Part shown: piece by piece, positions 1 through 5,237 of the stretch
Position numbering within the stretch: the stretch's first letter is position 1
Layout: every line of letters starts with the position of its first letter
Assembly (NCBI GenBank): GCA_003694235.1
Contig: RFKO01000125.1
Coordinates: forward strand, 1-7,619
Reading direction: 5' to 3'
Source: Anaerolineae bacterium
GTDB taxonomy: Bacteria > Chloroflexota > Anaerolineae > Anaerolineales > UBA11858
Length of the DNA stretch: 7,619 nucleotides
Program-made: the position numbers and the translations under genes
Notes under the pieces: model-generated
Databases searched by the model: none
Told to the model about the DNA's origin: nothing
The model's input: only the letters and a program-made list of their open reading frames with translations

Positions 1-624
1 GAGTGGGAGATCATCACGGTAACGGCCACCTCCCCGGAAGTGCAGATCGAATATTATGACCCCGGCCTGGATCTCAGTTCGCCGAACCGGCGCTATGCCT
101 TCAACTGGATGAGCGATTACGATGTGGACGCCATGCTGGTGCAGGTGCAACAACCCGTAGGAGCGACCGATCTGCGCGTGCAACCGGCATTGGGGACGTT
201 CACCACAGGCGGTGACGGCCTCCAATACTACGTCATGGACATCGGCGCGCCCCGCGCCGGAGACCAGGTTTCGGTGGAAATACAGTACACCAAGGACAAC
301 GACACTTTGAGCGTGGAAAGCTTCCCCGTACAGGCCGGTTCGTCGCTCGACAGCGGCAGCGCTGAGAGCACCGCGCCATCAGCCGGTCCGGCCTCAGCAC
401 TGCCATGGATCCTGGGGGGGCTGGGGGTATTGCTGATTGCCGGCGGCGTCTTCTGGTACTGGCGCAGCGGGCAGGGAGAAACGCACCGCAAGCCGCGCCG
501 CCGCAAGCGCGCCTCATCCGGCGAGTCGCCTGCCGGCGCGGTTTACTGTCCGCAGTGTGGCAAACGCGCCGAGCCGGGAGATCGCTTCTGCCGCGCCTGC
601 GGTTCGCGCCTGCGCAACACCTGA
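1..624 (+). CDS. Membrane protein with extracytoplasmic domain and C-terminal zinc ribbon (5' end missing)
   Basis: The reading frame is open from base 1 (it begins EWEIITVTA) to the TGA at 622-624, so this is the last 207 residues of a longer protein; a GTG at 40 is internal rather than the start. Visible residues 1 to about 115 look like a beta-rich extracytoplasmic domain, followed by a Ser/Ala/Pro linker. One membrane helix lies at about 134-154 (LPWILGGLGVLLIAGGVFWYW). A strongly basic stretch (KPRRRKR) follows it, which by the positive-inside rule places the C-terminus in the cytoplasm. The tail is a four-cysteine zinc ribbon, CPQCG...FCRACG, with Cys at about 183, 186, 197 and 200. The role is unknown. 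The extracytoplasmic part plus helix resembles the C-terminal half of the diheme lipoprotein encoded at 5238-7145, and the ribbon resembles that of the 165-residue protein at 4734-5231. A hairpin follows the gene, so it probably ends its own transcription unit. Confidence 0.85.
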   Translation, partial: EWEIITVTATSPEVQIEYYDPGLDLSSPNRRYAFNWMSDYDVDAMLVQVQQPVGATDLRVQPALGTFTTGGDGLQYYVMDIGAPRAGDQVSVEIQYTKDNDTLSVESFPVQAGSSLDSGSAESTAPSAGPASALPWILGGLGVLLIAGGVFWYWRSGQGETHRKPRRRKRASSGESPAGAVYCPQCGKRAEPGDRFCRACGSRLRNT

Positions 625-659
625 ACCTCCCCTTGCCGCCTCCATCACCCGTACTCACC

Positions 660-690
660 CGTCAGGCGAGGGTTGATCCCTCGCCTGACG
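660..690 (+). terminator. Rho-independent-type terminator hairpin
   Basis: The arms at 660-672 (CGTCAGGCGAGGG) and 678-690 are perfectly complementary over 13 bp, with a 5-base loop TTGAT. The stem is GC-rich and begins 36 bases after the stop of the upstream gene. The following bases, CGTTTCTCC, are only moderately T-rich, so the U tail is weak. The best reading is a terminator separating the zinc-ribbon gene from the ccm operon. Because the hairpin is symmetrical, it could also work for the opposite strand. Confidence 0.75.
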
Positions 691-700
691 CGTTTCTCCA

Positions 701-728
701 CCCCAAAACCCCTTATCCCCTTCACCCC
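701..728 (-). other. G-quadruplex motif on - strand (four G4 tracts, 4-nt loops)
   Basis: On the + strand, four CCCC tracts lie at 701-704, 709-712, 717-720 and 725-728, separated by exactly four bases each (AAAA, TTAT, TTCA). The - strand therefore reads G4-N4-G4-N4-G4-N4-G4, which meets the strict G-quadruplex pattern with enough guanines for four tetrads; the + strand could form an i-motif. It starts 10 bases after the terminator hairpin. For transcription entering from the left the G-rich strand is the template, so a folded structure could pause polymerase and back up the weak-tailed hairpin. The motif is seen directly; folding and function are inferred. Confidence 0.6.
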
Positions 729-767
729 AACAGTCATTAGGCCAAACTTCATATGACATTAATCCTG

Positions 768-796
768 TTGTTGGCGGAAATTTAATCTCCTCTAAT
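768..796 (+). promoter_or_regulatory. Candidate sigma-70-type promoter for the ccm operon
   Basis: A possible -35 element TTGTTG (768-773, matches only TTG of the consensus) is followed by a 17-base spacer and TCTAAT (791-796, five of six matches to TATAAT). It lies in the AT-rich part of the gap between the terminator and ccmE, the right region for an operon promoter, and would give a leader of roughly 185 bases. The -35 match is poor and other AT-rich hexamers lie nearby, so this is only a candidate. Confidence 0.3.
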
Positions 797-838
797 CTCT
801 TTGTGACAAAATTTATCTGTCAATACGCACGCTTCACA

Positions 839-874
839 GAATTAACCACAGCGCCACGGAGAACACAGAGAAAA
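839..874. repeat. Degenerate CACRGAGAA-type short repeat
   Basis: After a GAATTAAC lead-in there are three similar units: CACAGCGC (847-854), CACGGAGAA (855-863) and CACAGAGAA (864-872), then AA. This purine-biased pattern resembles the ACCACRGAG-ACACRGAG-style intergenic repeat I recall from many unrelated bacterial genomes, including Chloroflexota. That identification is from memory. No coding frame here looks real. The element sits in the ccmE leader, between the promoter candidate and the ribosome binding site. Only one copy is visible in this window. Confidence 0.35.
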
Positions 875-975
875 CCCGACGAACGCCGTGTCTCCGCAAG
901 CCAGAACGGCGCAAGGTATTTCTGGATAGACGCTAACCAGTTACCGTCAGACCAAGACAAAACCATTTGGCAGTT

Positions 976-981
976 AAGGAG
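976..981 (+). promoter_or_regulatory. Ribosome binding site fixing the ccmE start
   Basis: AAGGAG is followed by a 6-base spacer (CAACCG) and then ATG at 988. A longer reading from the TTG at 967 would place this site inside the gene and has no such site of its own, so ATG 988 is preferred. Confidence 0.75.
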
Positions 982-987
982 CAACCG

Positions 988-1500
988 ATGGAAGATTTAC
1001 CCGTTGTACAAGGCAGTTCACGCAACCGCATGAAATTCGTTGTTGGCGGATTGTTGATTGTAGCCGCTGTGGTCTATCTGATCGCTTCATCGACCACAGC
1101 CAGCGCCCAATATTTCCTCACCGTGGAAGAATTGCTCTCCAAAGGGGCGGAGGTGCGGGGGCGCGATTTACGCGTTTCAGGAGCGGTCGTTGGGGATAGC
1201 ATCGAATATGACGCCCAAACATTAACGCTCAAATTCATGGTAGCCCACGTACCCGGCGACAATGCCGAGATCGAAGCTCAGGGAGGACTGGCGCAGGTGT
1301 TGCACGACGCGGTGGCAGACCCAACCCGGCCGCGCATTCAGGTGATCTACAATGGCCCGATGCCTGACTTGTTGAAAAACGAAGCGCAAGCCATCATGAC
1401 CGGCCGCCTGGGCGAAGACGGCGTGTTCTACGCTGATGAGTTGCTGCTCAAGTGTCCGACGAAGTACGAGGACGCCGTTCCGCAACAGGCCGAGGGCTGA
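988..1500 (+). CDS. ccmE: Cytochrome c maturation protein CcmE, CXXXY-type heme chaperone
   Basis: CcmE binds heme covalently and carries it from the CcmABCD complex to the CcmF lyase on the outer face of the cytoplasmic membrane. The 170-residue protein has a short cytoplasmic N-terminus, one membrane anchor at about 16-34, then a soluble domain of about 120 residues that fits the CcmE OB-fold (RGRDLRVSGAVV near 57-68; a GRLGEDGVFYADELL stretch near 139-153). That last stretch matches the classical segment just before the heme-binding site. Where proteobacterial CcmE has HXXXY (HDENY in E. coli), this one has CPTKY, Cys156 (codon 1453-1455) and Tyr160, the CXXXY variant known from archaea and some bacteria such as Desulfovibrio. 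The start is ATG 988, chosen by the AAGGAG site. It is the first gene of the operon, followed 35 bases later by ccmF. The family call is firm; chemistry at Cys156 follows from the variant family. Confidence 0.93.
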   Translation: MEDLPVVQGSSRNRMKFVVGGLLIVAAVVYLIASSTTASAQYFLTVEELLSKGAEVRGRDLRVSGAVVGDSIEYDAQTLTLKFMVAHVPGDNAEIEAQGGLAQVLHDAVADPTRPRIQVIYNGPMPDLLKNEAQAIMTGRLGEDGVFYADELLLKCPTKYEDAVPQQAEG

Positions 1501-1535
1501 GTCGGGTTGCTGCCTGACAGGAGGTAAACGCCAAT

Positions 1536-3590
1536 ATGATAGCCAATCTGGGCTTTGGGGCCCTGTTCATCACCTTTCTGGTCGCGCTGTACGGTATCGC
1601 GGCGGCTTTATGGGGTGAATTCAAACACAAACCTGAGTGGGTAGATAGTGCCCGCAACGCCATGCTGTTGACATTTCCTCTGCTAAGCGTGTCGGCATTG
1701 AGCATCATTTACCTGCTCGTCACCAACCACTACGAAGTGGAGTATGTGAGCAGCGTGACCAGCCGCGTGATGCCGCTCTACCTCAAGGTGACCGCCTTAT
1801 GGGGTGGACAGGCCGGCTCGCTGGTGTTCTGGTCGTGGCTGATGTCGTCTTTCGCCTCTGCCGTCACACTCCGCAAATGGGATCGCGACCGTGAGTTCCT
1901 GCCCTGGGTGATCGTGGTCGCCCTGGTCACGCTGGCGTTTTTCGTTGGCTTGAGCCTGTTTGTGGAGAACCCATTCAACCGGTTATGGCAACTGGCGGGC
2001 GGGCAGGTGGTGGAGAAAATGTTCCCCCCGCGCGGGGCACGTTTGTTCACCCCAACAGATGGACGCGGGCTGAACCCTTTGCTGCGCCACCCTGGAATGA
2101 TTATCCATCCCCCCATGCTCTATCTGGGTTTTGTCTCCTTTGTCATTCCTTACGCTTTTGCCATGGCTGCCCTGATCACCGGCCGCACCGATGACCGCTG
2201 GATCCGCCTGACGCGCCGTTGGACGTTGTGGGCCTGGCTGTTCCTCTCCCTGGGGCTGATCCTGGGCGCCCGCTGGGCTTACGACGTGCTCGGTTGGGGC
2301 GGCTACTGGGGCTGGGACCCGGTGGAAATCGCCGCCTTCATGCCCTGGCTGACAGGCACCGCCTTCCTGCACTCGGTGATGATTCAGGAAAAGCGCGGCA
2401 TGCTCAAACAGTGGAACATGGTGCTGATCATCCTGACCTACGACCTGGTGATCTTCGGCACCTTCCTGACGCGCTCCGGCGTGCTCTCATCGGTACATGC
2501 CTTCGCACAGAGCGCCATTGGGCCGCTGTTCTTCGCCTTCATCGGCCTGACCTTCATCGCCTCCATGTCGCTCTTGATGCATCGCTGGAATGACCTCAAA
2601 GCACAGGCCGCCATGACCTCGCTGCTCTCCCGCGAGGCGCTGTTCCTGCTCAACAACCTGCTGTTTTTGGGCATTCTGGTGGTTTGTTTCTGGGGTGTGA
2701 TCTTCCCCTTGTTGTCGGAGTTGGTGACCGGCCAAAAGGTAACCGTCGGGCCGCCGTTTTACGAGCGCGCCACCGGGCCGCTTTTCGCCGCCCTGCTGTT
2801 TCTGATGGCGGTGGCGCCGCTTTCTGCCTGGGGACATTCCACCGTCAAAACGTTGGGCCGCGCCCTGTGGAAACCAGCCGCCCTGTCGGTGCTGGTCGTC
2901 GTGCTCGCCCTGGTAGCGGGATACCGCAATGTGTTCGCCCTGCTGGCTTTCTTCCTGATCGCGCTGGTGGTCACGGTCACGCTCTATGAATATCAGCGCG
3001 GCGTGCGGGCGCGCATGAAACGTCACAAGGAAAGTCTGGGGAGCGCGCTGGTGGAGCTGGTACGCCGCAATCGACGGCGCTACGGCGGCTACCTGATTCA
3101 TCTCAGCGTGGCCATGCTGGCGCTGGGCATTGTGGGCATCGAGATGTTCCAGTCCGAGACCCAGGGCACATTGCAGATCGGCGAATCGCTGCAACTGGGC
3201 AACTACAGCATGTCCTACGACTCGCTGGCTGTCTTCGACACGCCGGATGGGCGCAACGTGGCCCGCGCGGTGGTCAGTGTGTACAGGAACGGCGAGTACG
3301 TCGGTGAATTACATCCCCGCCGTGACTTCTTCTACGATTCCGGCCAGCCGATGACCATCCCAGGCGTGCGCAGCACGCTGGAGGACGACTTCTACGTCTT
3401 ACTGGTGGACTGGGAAGAGATCAGCACGCAGAGCGCCACTTTCAAGGTGTACCACAATCCGCTGGTGCAATGGGTCTGGCTGGGCGGCATCGCTTTCATC
3501 ATCGGCACACTGGTGGCTGCCTGGCCTGATCGCGAGCGCAAAGAGACGGTTGCTCTCTCTGCTCGCCCCCATGCCATGGCTGCCGATTAG
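1536..3590 (+). CDS. ccmF: Heme lyase CcmF
   Basis: CcmF is the multi-pass membrane lyase that takes heme from CcmE and attaches it to CXXCH of apocytochromes. The 684-residue length is normal for the family. The tryptophan-rich WWD signature is at 254-264 (WGGYWGWDPVE). The four family histidines can be placed: His191 (IIHPP), His279 (AFLHS), His321 (LSSVH) and His522 (GGYLIH). The first three are offset by a constant 18 residues from E. coli His173, His261 and His303, as I remember those positions; the fourth corresponds to His491. Many hydrophobic segments are present, with a last helix at about 643-663 after a periplasmic-type domain (about 535-640). After the WWD core the sequence is IAAFMPW where E. 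coli has NASFMPW. The start is supported by AGGAGGT at 1519-1525. It is followed 12 bases later by ccmH. The identification is secure. Confidence 0.97.
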   Translation: MIANLGFGALFITFLVALYGIAAALWGEFKHKPEWVDSARNAMLLTFPLLSVSALSIIYLLVTNHYEVEYVSSVTSRVMPLYLKVTALWGGQAGSLVFWSWLMSSFASAVTLRKWDRDREFLPWVIVVALVTLAFFVGLSLFVENPFNRLWQLAGGQVVEKMFPPRGARLFTPTDGRGLNPLLRHPGMIIHPPMLYLGFVSFVIPYAFAMAALITGRTDDRWIRLTRRWTLWAWLFLSLGLILGARWAYDVLGWGGYWGWDPVEIAAFMPWLTGTAFLHSVMIQEKRGMLKQWNMVLIILTYDLVIFGTFLTRSGVLSSVHAFAQSAIGPLFFAFIGLTFIASMSLLMHRWNDLKAQAAMTSLLSREALFLLNNLLFLGILVVCFWGVIFPLLSELVTGQKVTVGPPFYERATGPLFAALLFLMAVAPLSAWGHSTVKTLGRALWKPAALSVLVVVLALVAGYRNVFALLAFFLIALVVTVTLYEYQRGVRARMKRHKESLGSALVELVRRNRRRYGGYLIHLSVAMLALGIVGIEMFQSETQGTLQIGESLQLGNYSMSYDSLAVFDTPDGRNVARAVVSVYRNGEYVGELHPRRDFFYDSGQPMTIPGVRSTLEDDFYVLLVDWEEISTQSATFKVYHNPLVQWVWLGGIAFIIGTLVAAWPDRERKETVALSARPHAMAAD

Positions 3591-3602
3591 GAGGAGGCCA
3601 TC

Positions 3603-4109
3603 ATGCGCGGTCTATCACTGAAGCACGTCCTGATCCTGCTTCTGGCGGTCGTACTGGTGGGGCTGTGGGCTTCGCAGGCTCACGCGCAGGAGCCCACGCC
3701 GATTCCGGTGACCGACGATCAGGTCAACGCGATTGCCAAGCAATTGTATTGCCCTGTGTGTGAGAACGTCCCGCTGGACGTGTGCGGCACGCAGGCCTGC
3801 GCCCAGTGGCGCGCTTTGATCCGCGAGCAACTCAGCAAAGGATGGACTGAGGAGCAGATCAAGCAATACTTTGCCGAGCAGTATGGCGCACGGGTACTGG
3901 CCGAGCCGCCGCGCCAGGGATTGAACTGGCTGGTGTATATCGTCCCCCCTGTAGCCCTCCTCCTCGGCGCCTATCTGCTCTTCCGCGGTTTGCAAAACTG
4001 GCGCCGGCTTGCCCAGGAAGAAACCGTAGCCCTGGCAGAGGCCGAATCGGCGGAAGAAGACAAATACCTCAAACAGTTGGAAGAAGAACTGAAGCGCCGC
4101 GGCGATTGA
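3603..4109 (+). CDS. ccmH: Apocytochrome thiol-reductase CcmH (CcmL-type) with four cysteines
   Basis: CcmH reduces the disulfide of apocytochrome CXXCH motifs so that CcmF can attach heme. The 168-residue protein has an N-terminal signal segment ending AHA-Q at about 28, the three-helix thiol domain at about 35-103, a membrane helix at about 108-128, and an acidic, probably helical cytoplasmic tail rich in E and K. The active-site pair is Cys50 and Cys53 in LYCPVC, where the classical motif is LRCXXC. Two further cysteines, Cys61 and Cys66 (DVCGTQAC), lie at the start of the next helix, where proteobacterial CcmH has none that I recall. The family core GWTEEQIKQYFAEQYGARVLAEPP is easily recognised in segments. 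GAGGAGG at 3591-3597 supports the ATG. There is no C-terminal TPR domain, so the CcmI part is not fused here. The call is firm; a role for the extra cysteines is inferred. Confidence 0.93.
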   Translation: MRGLSLKHVLILLLAVVLVGLWASQAHAQEPTPIPVTDDQVNAIAKQLYCPVCENVPLDVCGTQACAQWRALIREQLSKGWTEEQIKQYFAEQYGARVLAEPPRQGLNWLVYIVPPVALLLGAYLLFRGLQNWRRLAQEETVALAEAESAEEDKYLKQLEEELKRRGD

Positions 4110-4122
4110 GCCTCGGTTGAAT

Positions 4123-4128
4123 GGAAGG
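4123..4128 (+). promoter_or_regulatory. Ribosome binding site favouring ATG 4136 for the thioredoxin gene
   Basis: GGAAGG lies 7 bases before ATG 4136. An in-frame ATG at 4121 overlaps this site and is preceded by CCTCGGTTGA, which holds no convincing site. The shorter start is therefore preferred; the longer one would add only five residues (MEGLL). Confidence 0.6.
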
Positions 4129-4135
4129 CTTGCTA

Positions 4136-4723
4136 ATGAACGAGCATCAAAACACACCAACGCCGGTGGAAAACCCACAGGCAGAGACGCAACGCAAAGT
4201 GGGTTGGGGGCGCATCCTGGCCTGGGGCGCATTGCTGGCGCTGCTGGCCGTGCTGGCGCTGGGGTTGCGGCGCACTCAGGAAGGGCCGGTACAGGTCGGT
4301 GACGCGGCCCCAGAATTCACCCTGACGACTTTTGACGGCGAACAAATCAACCTCCGCGACCTGCGCGGCAAAGTGGTGGTGGTCAATTTTTGGGCTTCAT
4401 GGTGCAAACCCTGCGAGCAGGAAGCCGCCGACCTGGAGGCTGCCTGGCGTTATTACCAGCCTCGCGGGGACGTGCTCTTCCTGGGCGTGAACTACGTGGA
4501 TACGGAACCGGAAGCTCGCGCCTACATGCAGAAATTTGACATCACCTACCCCAACGGCGCCGACCTGGGAACACGCATTTCACAGGCTTATCGCATTCGC
4601 GGCGTGCCGGAGACGTACGTCATCGACCAGGAAGGGGTATTGCGTTACGCCCAGATCGGGCCTTACTCCTCTCTGGCGCAAATTCAATCCCAGGTTGATG
4701 CATTGCTGACCACTTCACCCTGA
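4136..4723 (+). CDS. ccmG: Membrane-anchored thioredoxin CcmG/ResA (TlpA family)
   Basis: This is a thiol-disulfide oxidoreductase that supplies reducing power to apocytochrome c or to CcmH outside the membrane. The 195 residues (from ATG 4136) comprise a short polar N-terminus, one membrane helix at about 26-44, and a TlpA/ResA-type thioredoxin fold from about 52 to the end. The fold opens with VGDAAPEFTLTTFDG, has the active site WCKPC (Cys90, Cys93) after VVVNFWAS, and shows the cis-proline loop GVPETYVID with Pro158, which is typical of CcmG and ResA. It begins 26 bases after ccmH and ends 10 bases before the next gene. ResA acts in System II and CcmG in System I; the System I neighbours here favour the CcmG role, although the sequence alone does not separate them. 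NCBI-style names would be TlpA family disulfide reductase or redoxin-domain protein. Confidence 0.92.
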   Translation: MNEHQNTPTPVENPQAETQRKVGWGRILAWGALLALLAVLALGLRRTQEGPVQVGDAAPEFTLTTFDGEQINLRDLRGKVVVVNFWASWCKPCEQEAADLEAAWRYYQPRGDVLFLGVNYVDTEPEARAYMQKFDITYPNGADLGTRISQAYRIRGVPETYVIDQEGVLRYAQIGPYSSLAQIQSQVDALLTTSP

Positions 4724-4733
4724 AAGAGAGAAC

Positions 4734-5231
4734 ATGGACATCGGCTCGATTTTTCTCATTCTGGCGCTTTTGATTTTGACCGGGCTGTACATCGCCCGCC
4801 CCTTCCTGGAGCATCGCTCCCGCGGCGTGACCCAGGAGGAGCACGAACTTTCCGCCCTGTTGGCCGAGCGAGACCGCATCCTCAACTCGCTGGCCGAGCT
4901 GGATTTCGACCATTCGCTGGGCAAAATCCCGGAAGAGGACTATCCACTCATGCGGCAGGCTTTGTTACGGCGCGGAGCAGCCGTGCTGCGTCAACTGGAT
5001 GAATACCAGAAAGGCTACGGCGAACGCCTTCAAGCCGCCCTGGCAGAACCCGCCGCGGCGACCAGTCAACCCAAACCCGCCGAGGCAGATGACCCCATCG
5101 AAGCTTTGCTGGCAAAACGCCGCCAGCAACGGGAAAGCCAGGCCGGCGGGTTCTGCCCCCAGTGCGGCAGCGCGGTAACACGCAGCGACCGGTTCTGCCC
5201 CAAATGCGGCACAGCACTGAAAGGTAACTGA
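4734..5231 (+). CDS. Small membrane protein with CcmI-like helical hairpin and zinc ribbon
   Basis: The 165-residue protein has a membrane helix at residues 4-21 right at the N-terminus and then ARPFLEHRSR, so the rest is probably cytoplasmic. Residues about 38-95 form a charged helical hairpin (LLAERDRILNSLAELDFD, then LGKIPEEDYPLMRQALLRR) that resembles the segment after the first helix in CcmI, where an EEY-type turn joins two helices. After a Pro/Ala linker and another helix (about 121-135) comes a zinc ribbon, CPQCG...FCPKCG, with Cys141, 144, 155 and 158. There is no TPR domain, unlike classical CcmI. It sits between the thioredoxin and the cytochrome with gaps of 10 and 6 bases, so it probably belongs to cytochrome c maturation; its exact job is unknown. 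The only upstream site is a weak GAGAG. A CcmI-equivalent scaffold is a guess. Confidence 0.85.
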   Translation: MDIGSIFLILALLILTGLYIARPFLEHRSRGVTQEEHELSALLAERDRILNSLAELDFDHSLGKIPEEDYPLMRQALLRRGAAVLRQLDEYQKGYGERLQAALAEPAAATSQPKPAEADDPIEALLAKRRQQRESQAGGFCPQCGSAVTRSDRFCPKCGTALKGN

Positions 5232-5237
5232 GCACTT

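Noticed and set aside
414..427. G7-CT-G5 run inside the zinc-ribbon protein gene, possible slippage or phase-variation site
   Set aside because: The frame encodes a normal Gly/Leu membrane helix with sensible sequence on both sides; a G7 run is not rare in GC-rich DNA and there is no sign of a frameshift.
801..823. Reverse-strand promoter starting from a perfect TTGACA (complement of 818-823)
   Set aside because: No acceptable -10 hexamer at 16-18 bases spacing, and no gene on the - strand to serve.
884..911. CGCCGT ... ACGGCG inverted repeat in the ccmE leader, possible riboswitch stem
   Set aside because: It has only 6 bp with a 16-base loop and no further pairing that resembles a known riboswitch.
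967..987. Longer ccmE start at TTG 967
   Set aside because: The clear AAGGAG at 976-981 would lie inside the gene; ATG 988 has ideal spacing and the seven extra residues add nothing recognisable.
803..1033. Open frame of 76 codons overlapping the ccmE start on the + strand
   Set aside because: It overlaps ccmE in another frame, crosses the intergenic repeat, has no recognisable domain or ribosome binding site, and ends inside ccmE.
2487..3194. Long antisense frame (235 codons) within ccmF
   Set aside because: It is a low-complexity H/Q/G-rich translation, a typical shadow of a GC-rich gene, and lies opposite the well-conserved CcmF core.
3615..4232. Antisense frame of 205 codons opposite ccmH
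   Set aside because: The composition is that of a reverse-strand shadow; ccmH on the + strand has a signal peptide, motif and ribosome binding site.
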